From Candidatus Uhrbacteria bacterium (GTDB taxonomy: Bacteria; Patescibacteriota; Patescibacteriia; UBA9934), in the NCBI GenBank assembly GCA_903827265.1, contig CAIKHN010000002.1:1-33882 (forward strand): a stretch of DNA of 33,882 nucleotides. The letters run 5' to 3'. This document shows, piece by piece, positions 30,913-33,882 of the stretch (the first letter of the stretch is position 1; each line of letters opens with the position of its first letter). The notes under the pieces were generated by a model. The model was given only the letters and a program-made list of their open reading frames with translations, searched no databases and was not told the DNA's origin. The position numbers were made by a program, and so were the translations under genes.

Positions 30913-31330
30913 CACTGGGGGATACTGGTAAGCCGAATTTTGTCATAGCGCGAATCTTTCACCACGAAGATTCTTGCCGGGACGATCATCTCTCTGTGCG
31001 AGCGACCAATCTTGCTCTTGCACCAGCGTGGGTTTGCCATATCTCCATGTTGCCATGGGATGAAACGCGTAGCACTTTCGTACATCGCGTTACTTTTCAC
31101 GTTTCAGAGGCTTGCGCCTCCTAGTATTGTCTCTGTGGTACTTTCCCTCGACTTAGCTGTCGGCGCTCAGAGCGATGGTGCGCTTTGATCTGAGCCGTTA
31201 CGGCGTATATCGGGTCGTCGTTAACGACACACTGTTTCGTTTGCGATTGCTCACAGACGGGTGTTCGGACTTTCCTCTCTGCACAGCCCCAGTGGAGCCA
31301 TGCCGAGCGACCGCCTTATATCCCCAGCGG
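30913..31330 (-). ncRNA. rnpB: RNase P RNA
   Basis: The catalytic RNA that removes 5' leaders from pre-tRNAs. On the minus strand the hallmark GAGGAAAGTCCGAACACC (P4 5' side) appears about 55 nt from the 5' end, GAGGGAAAGTACCACAGAGA further in, GGCAAACCCACGCTGGTGCAAG, and near the 3' end ACAAAATTCGGCTTACC. The first bases CTGGGGATA pair with TATCCCCCAG at the 3' end to close helix P1, which fixes the ends at about 31330 and 30913 (about 418 nt). It appears to be a bacterial type A molecule. The ORFs listed across it are shadows. Confidence 0.93.
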
Positions 31331-31336
31331 AAGGCA

Positions 31337-31365
31337 AGAATAGCAGAAAAAGTGTGAAAAAGCAA
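31337..31365 (-). promoter_or_regulatory. Promoter of rnpB
   Basis: On the minus strand TTGCTT (31365-31360), 17-bp spacer, TATTCT (31342-31337); the start falls about 7 nt later at the P1 5' end. The -35 overlaps the T-tract of the upstream gene's terminator. Confidence 0.6.
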
Positions 31366-31391
31366 ACGCGGCGCCTTTCGTGGGCGCCGCG
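31361..31391 (-). terminator. Rho-independent terminator of the 31425 gene
   Basis: A perfect 9-bp stem CGCGGCGCC / GGCGCCGCG with a 7-nt loop, then TTTGCTTTTTC on the minus strand. Confidence 0.85.
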
Positions 31392-31424
31392 CGTGGAGCT
31401 TCCTGAGGCGTGCTCAGGAGTGCG

Positions 31425-32048
31425 TCAGTTGTCGAACGGCGGGAGCCAGTCCATTCCGTTTCGCGGGATGACAGCGAACGCCTGTGCGTTCGGTTTCTTT
31501 TCCGCGAACTTCGTCGCGTAGGCCTCGGCCTGCGCGACGTGCGTTTCGGTGAGCTGGCACTTCGAGGATATGTGGCTCATCGCGAGCCCCTTCGCCTGTC
31601 CGTCTTTCTTCACGCCGCAGATCACGAGCATCGCATTCGCCTTGCGAAGAACGATGGCGCTCGGTTCCGTGGGGAACAGACGCTCGGCGAGGCTGACGGC
31701 GGTTTTGGCGCCCTGAAGGACTTCCGTCGCCATCGAACCCGCATCGAACTTGCACCTCAGCATGTTGGCCGTCGGTTGACACGCGAGCCACATGCTGACG
31801 ACGATGAGTCCGAGACGTCGCGATTCCTCCACGCCGGTGTCTCCGGCGAGGTGCCAGAGCTCCGTGACGCCGATGGTTTCGGGGGCGACGGTCGGGGGAG
31901 AGACGACCGCCAGCGGCTTCGGAGCCTTGAGCTTCCCACCGTTTTTGGAATTGCCGTTGCGCGGAGTGGAGTCCGTTTCATTGGCCCAGCCGGGTGACTG
32001 AGACCGAAGTGCGGTGCCGCGACCATGGGGGGAGTGGGTTTCGAACAT
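31425..32048 (-). CDS. Hypothetical protein, GC-rich single gene
   Basis: Not recognised. The ATG at 32048 follows AAGGAAAGGAACCCCAAG, a strong Shine-Dalgarno, and gives 207 residues; the ORF-track start at 32150 lies at the -35 of the promoter. The first 55 residues are polar and probably disordered (MFETHSPHGRGTALRSQ...). The folded part starts near APETIGVTELWHLAGDTGVEESRRLGLIVVSMWLACQ and continues with GAKTAVSLAERLFPTEPSAIVLRKANAMLVICGV, with no signal peptide. The C-terminus (AFAVIPRNGMDWLPPFDN) is aromatic. It has its own TTGACA promoter and a strong terminator. Confidence 0.7.
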   Translation of the reverse strand: MFETHSPHGRGTALRSQSPGWANETDSTPRNGNSKNGGKLKAPKPLAVVSPPTVAPETIGVTELWHLAGDTGVEESRRLGLIVVSMWLACQPTANMLRCKFDAGSMATEVLQGAKTAVSLAERLFPTEPSAIVLRKANAMLVICGVKKDGQAKGLAMSHISSKCQLTETHVAQAEAYATKFAEKKPNAQAFAVIPRNGMDWLPPFDN

Positions 32049-32122
32049 CTTGGGGTTCCTTTCCTTCAGGTTCCATCTGTTGCTGCGTACGCCGTTCTCC
32101 CGGATCGGAGAAAAGCGTTGAG

Positions 32123-32150
32123 AGTGTAGCACTTTTTCGCGAATTGTCAA
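32123..32150 (-). promoter_or_regulatory. Strong sigma-70-type promoter of the 31425 gene
   Basis: On the minus strand TTGACA (32150-32145), 16-bp spacer, TACACT (32128-32123); leader about 68 nt. Confidence 0.75.
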
Positions 32151-32181
32151 CGAAACAGTGCAAAAAAGCGTGAAAATATTT

Positions 32182-32221
32182 GAAAAAAGAACGATGCGGC
32201 AGCCGACGTGGCTGCCGCATC
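32182..32221 (-). terminator. Rho-independent terminator of the 32234 gene
   Basis: A perfect 11-bp stem ATGCGGCAGCC / GGCTGCCGCAT with a 5-nt loop, followed by CGTTCTTTTTTC on the minus strand, 12 nt after the stop codon. Confidence 0.85.
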
Positions 32222-32233
32222 CGTTTTTCGCCC

Positions 32234-32581
32234 TCAGTTGATGCTGGCGTCGATCGAGCGCTGGTAGGCGTCAGCGATCGGATCGACGACGCCCTCCCTT
32301 CGCGGGAGAGAGGGTTCCTCCGTTTCCTTCGGGTCGAGGTCTGCGACGATGATGTCGTCGCACGATTGCGCCGAGTAGCGCCGCGGACGGCGGCCCGACA
32401 GACCCTTCCGTTTCTCGCCGTTCGCGTAGAGTTCGCGAGCACGAGCCATCAGGGTTCGGGCTTCCCCCGGCATTCCCAGGGTGACGGTTTCGGGCTGATA
32501 GAGCGCCTTGAGGATCTCCACGAGACGGATGTGATAGCGTTTCAGCTCCTTGGCCGCGTAGCCGAGCGATCGCGATTGCAT
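32234..32581 (-). CDS. Hypothetical charged helical protein (start uncertain)
   Basis: Not recognised. The frame runs to 32776 (TTG) in the ORF track, but the likely promoter at 32695 lies inside that stretch, so the first in-frame ATG at 32581 is given here (115 residues). The protein sequence upstream of it (QVHHQKLAREIKGDVTRLKT) looks real, and a GGAGG lies in that stretch without a standard start codon after it, so the true start may be further up. The visible product is basic and helical (AAKELKRYHIRLVEILKAL), then acidic (DDIIVADLDPKETEEP), and ends YQRSIDASIN. No membrane segment. A strong terminator follows. Confidence 0.5.
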   Translation of the reverse strand: MQSRSLGYAAKELKRYHIRLVEILKALYQPETVTLGMPGEARTLMARARELYANGEKRKGLSGRRPRRYSAQSCDDIIVADLDPKETEEPSLPRREGVVDPIADAYQRSIDASIN

Positions 32582-32694
32582 CGTCTTGAGCCGCGTGACG
32601 TCGCCCTTGATTTCACGAGCGAGTTTTTGGTGGTGAACCTGTCGTCCTCCGAGCTTTTCCGGGATGCGACGAAGGGGAGGGGGTTGAGAAGTCG

Positions 32695-32700
32695 TGTGTA
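32695..32700 (-). promoter_or_regulatory. Possible extended -10 for the 32234 gene
   Basis: TGCTACACA on the minus strand (TGn-TACACA) downstream of the 32797 terminator. A CTCGTCC-AGTCTC-GGACGAG hairpin lies upstream at 32739-32758. Weak -35. Confidence 0.35.
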
Positions 32701-32796
32701 GCAAACGAACTCCGTGGCTGTCTGTGGAACATTCGCGCTCGTCCGAGACTGGACGAGTTGGAGCAGCGTGCCACAAGATTTCCGTTTTGTAAACTC

Positions 32797-32839
32797 AAAA
32801 CCCCCAGGACACTCGAGAATCTCGAATGTTCTGGGGGTT
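32797..32839 (-). terminator. Rho-independent terminator of the 33456-32876 operon
   Basis: AACCCCCAG...TCGAG pairs with CTCGA...CTGGGGGTT over about 18 bp with two mismatches; TTTTGAGTTT follows on the minus strand. Confidence 0.8.
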
Positions 32840-32875
32840 GGTCGAGGTGCGTTGCGTCGCGCCTCGACCCGTTTC

Positions 32876-33334
32876 CTAGTGGTGTCCTCCGCCGCCACCG
32901 CCGTGTCCTCCGCTCGCCGGTGCTGCTTGCACTCCGCCCTTCGCGCTTGCCGCGATGAAGACGATGACGCCGATCAGCACGGTCCACGCGAACTCTGGGG
33001 TGAGAATGTGCTCCATGAACCAGTACTTCAGGCTGTTGACGATGGACACGACGATCATCGTGCCGACGCCCATGATCCAGCCGAGAGGAGCTTCGAAGAA
33101 CGGGCATCCGCCCATCTTCTCAGGGATTGTGAGAAGCTCGCCGCCGAAGTAGCAGAGGCTGTCGCGGAATCCGTCGATGGCGTTACAGGTTCCAACGAAG
33201 AGGTAGAGCAGGAAGCCGTCCATTCCCTTGTGGAAATCCATGTGGTTTGCGCGATCATGGAAGATCGCGCTCACGATGAAGATCGTGACGATGATCCCGA
33301 TCTGCTTCTGGTGTTTTTTAACGAACTCGAGCAT
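32876..33334 (-). CDS. Hypothetical multi-pass membrane protein with Gly/His-rich C-terminus
   Basis: Not recognised. The ATG at 33334 follows CGGAGTACCC (Shine-Dalgarno) and gives 152 residues. Membrane segments are likely at about 11-26 (QIGIIVTIFIVSAIF), 40-50 (FLLYLFVGTC), 86-103 (LGWIMGVGTMIVVSIV) and 117-131 (AWTVLIGVIVFIAASA). The loop between the second and third contains three cysteines (GTCNAI, SLCYFGG, GGCPFF). The tail GGHGGGGGGHH could bind metal. It follows the 33456 membrane protein in an operon, with a stable hairpin between them. GC-rich codons. Confidence 0.7.
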   Translation of the reverse strand: MLEFVKKHQKQIGIIVTIFIVSAIFHDRANHMDFHKGMDGFLLYLFVGTCNAIDGFRDSLCYFGGELLTIPEKMGGCPFFEAPLGWIMGVGTMIVVSIVNSLKYWFMEHILTPEFAWTVLIGVIVFIAASAKGGVQAAPASGGHGGGGGGHH

Positions 33335-33409
33335 GGGTACTCCGAACGGGGAAAGAGAAATGGGGTGAAGGCTCCAGATTGTGCAACAGGGTTGCGCCTT
33401 CTGGTGTCT

Positions 33410-33438
33410 GGCTGATGCTCCGCGTGGAAGCATCAGCC
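33410..33438 (-). other. Stable intercistronic hairpin without a T-tract
   Basis: GGCTGATGCT pairs with AGCATCAGCC (10 bp, 9-nt loop) between the 33456 and 32876 genes. It lacks a T-run, so RNA processing, stability control or partial attenuation is more likely than termination. Confidence 0.6.
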
Positions 33439-33455
33439 AACCGGCGTTGCTGAAC

Positions 33456-33722
33456 TCAAGCGTTGTTCTCGGCCTCGCTCTTGAGCTTCAGCCGGAAATC
33501 CTCGATTGGCTCCTGAAGGAACCACGCGGCGGCGGCGACGAATGCCGTTTGGCATCCGAAGATCATCGCGTTGTTGATGTCGAGGACGGTAAGGAGACGG
33601 ATCGCGGGGTGGCTGGTGCTGTACACCAAGATCGGAACGAGCGTGGCGAACGAGATCAGGGCCATGATGGCGGTGAAGAACCGCCATTTTCCGTCCACGA
33701 TGATCGCGAGAAGGGTGAGCAT
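33456..33722 (-). CDS. Small hypothetical membrane protein
   Basis: Not recognised. 88 residues from ATG 33722, after CGGAGCCTCTCCCTC, a Shine-Dalgarno at a slightly long distance. Hydrophobic segments lie at about residues 15-34 (FFTAIMALISFATLVPILVY) and 50-68 (NNAMIFGCQTAFVAAAAWF), with a helical charged tail (EPIEDFRLKLKSEAENNA). It is the first gene of the two-gene membrane-protein operon driven by a near-consensus promoter, which implies high expression. GC-rich codons. Confidence 0.7.
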   Translation of the reverse strand: MLTLLAIIVDGKWRFFTAIMALISFATLVPILVYSTSHPAIRLLTVLDINNAMIFGCQTAFVAAAAWFLQEPIEDFRLKLKSEAENNA

Positions 33723-33776
33723 GAGGGAGAGGCTCCGGGGGTTGGGGAGGGAACGCGGGGAACAACTTGCGTAACC

Positions 33777-33805
33777 ATCATAGCAGAAAAACGCCCTTTT
33801 GTCAA
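33777..33805 (-). promoter_or_regulatory. Near-consensus sigma-70 promoter of the 33456-32876 operon
   Basis: On the minus strand TTGACA (33805-33800), 17-bp spacer, TATGAT (33782-33777); leader about 45-50 nt. Confidence 0.8.
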
Positions 33806-33817
33806 TGCAAAAGAGCG
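33787..33817. terminator. Bidirectional terminator overlapping a promoter
   Basis: CGCCCTTTTG and CAAAAGAGCG form a 10-bp stem (one mismatch) with T-runs on both sides. The TTGACA of the operon promoter lies in its loop and arm. It would end a minus-strand gene outside the window. Confidence 0.6.
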
Positions 33818-33823
33818 CTTTTC

Positions 33824-33841
33824 TTGGCTAGCTTTAGACAA
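33824..33841. promoter_or_regulatory. Third, weaker operator-like site
   Basis: TTGGCTAGCTTTAGACAA aligns without gaps to TTGGCTAATGTCAGCCAA at 14728 (12 of 18 identical, ends conserved). It lies 10 bp before the TATAAT at 33852, a different spacing from the other two. Confidence 0.35.
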
Positions 33842-33851
33842 TTTTACTGTT

Positions 33852-33857
33852 TATAAT
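33852..33857 (+). promoter_or_regulatory. Perfect -10 element pointing out of the window
   Basis: TATAAT on the plus strand, preceded by TTTACTGT and no consensus -35. Its gene lies beyond 33882. Confidence 0.45.
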
Positions 33858-33882
33858 ACAAGTCCCATGTGAGCCTTTGCGA

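Noticed and set aside
30847-30915. N-terminal extension of the sugar phosphotransferase (MESIIEHHGLT...)
   Set aside because: It is a translation of the rnpB terminator; the membrane protein begins at MKRADLAF.
30885-31357. ORFs on both strands at 30885-31100 and 31175-31357
   Set aside because: They lie within RNase P RNA.
33410-33438. Terminator between the two membrane protein genes
   Set aside because: The stem is strong but lacks a T-run on the minus strand, so it is listed as an intercistronic hairpin instead.
31410-33872. Long plus-strand ORFs at 31410, 32180, 32714 and 33381
   Set aside because: Antisense to genes with promoters, Shine-Dalgarno sites and terminators on the minus strand; their Arg/Glu-rich composition is typical of GC-rich shadow frames.

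Overview
The window looks like a chromosomal segment of a Candidate Phyla Radiation (Patescibacteria, probably Parcubacteria-type) bacterium. The signs are a DUF4012 membrane protein beside a DUF11-like surface protein, a FemAB-type peptidoglycan transferase, a transketolase split into two subunits, a Patescibacteria-style secreted cupredoxin protein, very tight gene packing with 4-nt overlaps, and TGA used as an ordinary stop. The assignment rests on family recognition only. No tRNA, CRISPR array or transposase gene was seen.

Layout: (1) 1-6.4 kb, mostly minus strand: 2-hydroxyacid dehydrogenase (cut by the window edge), a membrane-anchored hypothetical protein, two PfkB sugar kinases, an IolC-type (DUF2090) aldolase, an anchored methyltransferase and an RluF-like pseudouridine synthase. 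(2) 6.7-11.7 kb, minus strand: transketolase halves with a DUF4349 membrane protein between them, a cupredoxin-like secreted protein, ribulose-phosphate 3-epimerase and RpiB; with the kinases and aldolase this is a sugar-phosphate / non-oxidative pentose-phosphate block. (3) 11.8-18.9 kb, plus strand: ileS, then an operon of a DHH-like protein, an HD-like protein, ruvA and femAB. (4) 18.9-21.5 kb: a 426-bp single-gene VOC cassette bounded by perfect 29-bp inverted repeats, a ferric-reductase-like flavocytochrome, and thymidine kinase. (5) 21.6-30.8 kb: cell-envelope block with three GT4 glycosyltransferases, DUF4012 and DUF11-like proteins, and a polyprenyl-phosphate sugar phosphotransferase that would start glycan assembly. 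(6) 30.9-33.9 kb: RNase P RNA and a run of GC-rich small genes of unknown function, three of them ordered by strong promoters and terminators.

Two gene-expression styles coexist. Metabolic and envelope operons usually begin with a -10 hexamer exactly 6 or 8 nt before the ATG and no Shine-Dalgarno, which implies leaderless mRNAs. A second set of GC-rich genes (2791, 6436, tdk, 31425, 32234, 32876, 33456; 14786 is intermediate) mostly has its own promoter, leader, and strong hairpin terminator, often with a Shine-Dalgarno. Two of these promoters carry nearly the same 18-bp palindrome just upstream of TTGACA, which suggests a small shared regulon. The best candidates for something undescribed are the VOC cassette with start and stop codons in its inverted repeats, the palindrome-controlled small envelope genes, the AAGCTAAGCTT repeat family, and the conserved-looking tkt-DUF4349-tkt arrangement.
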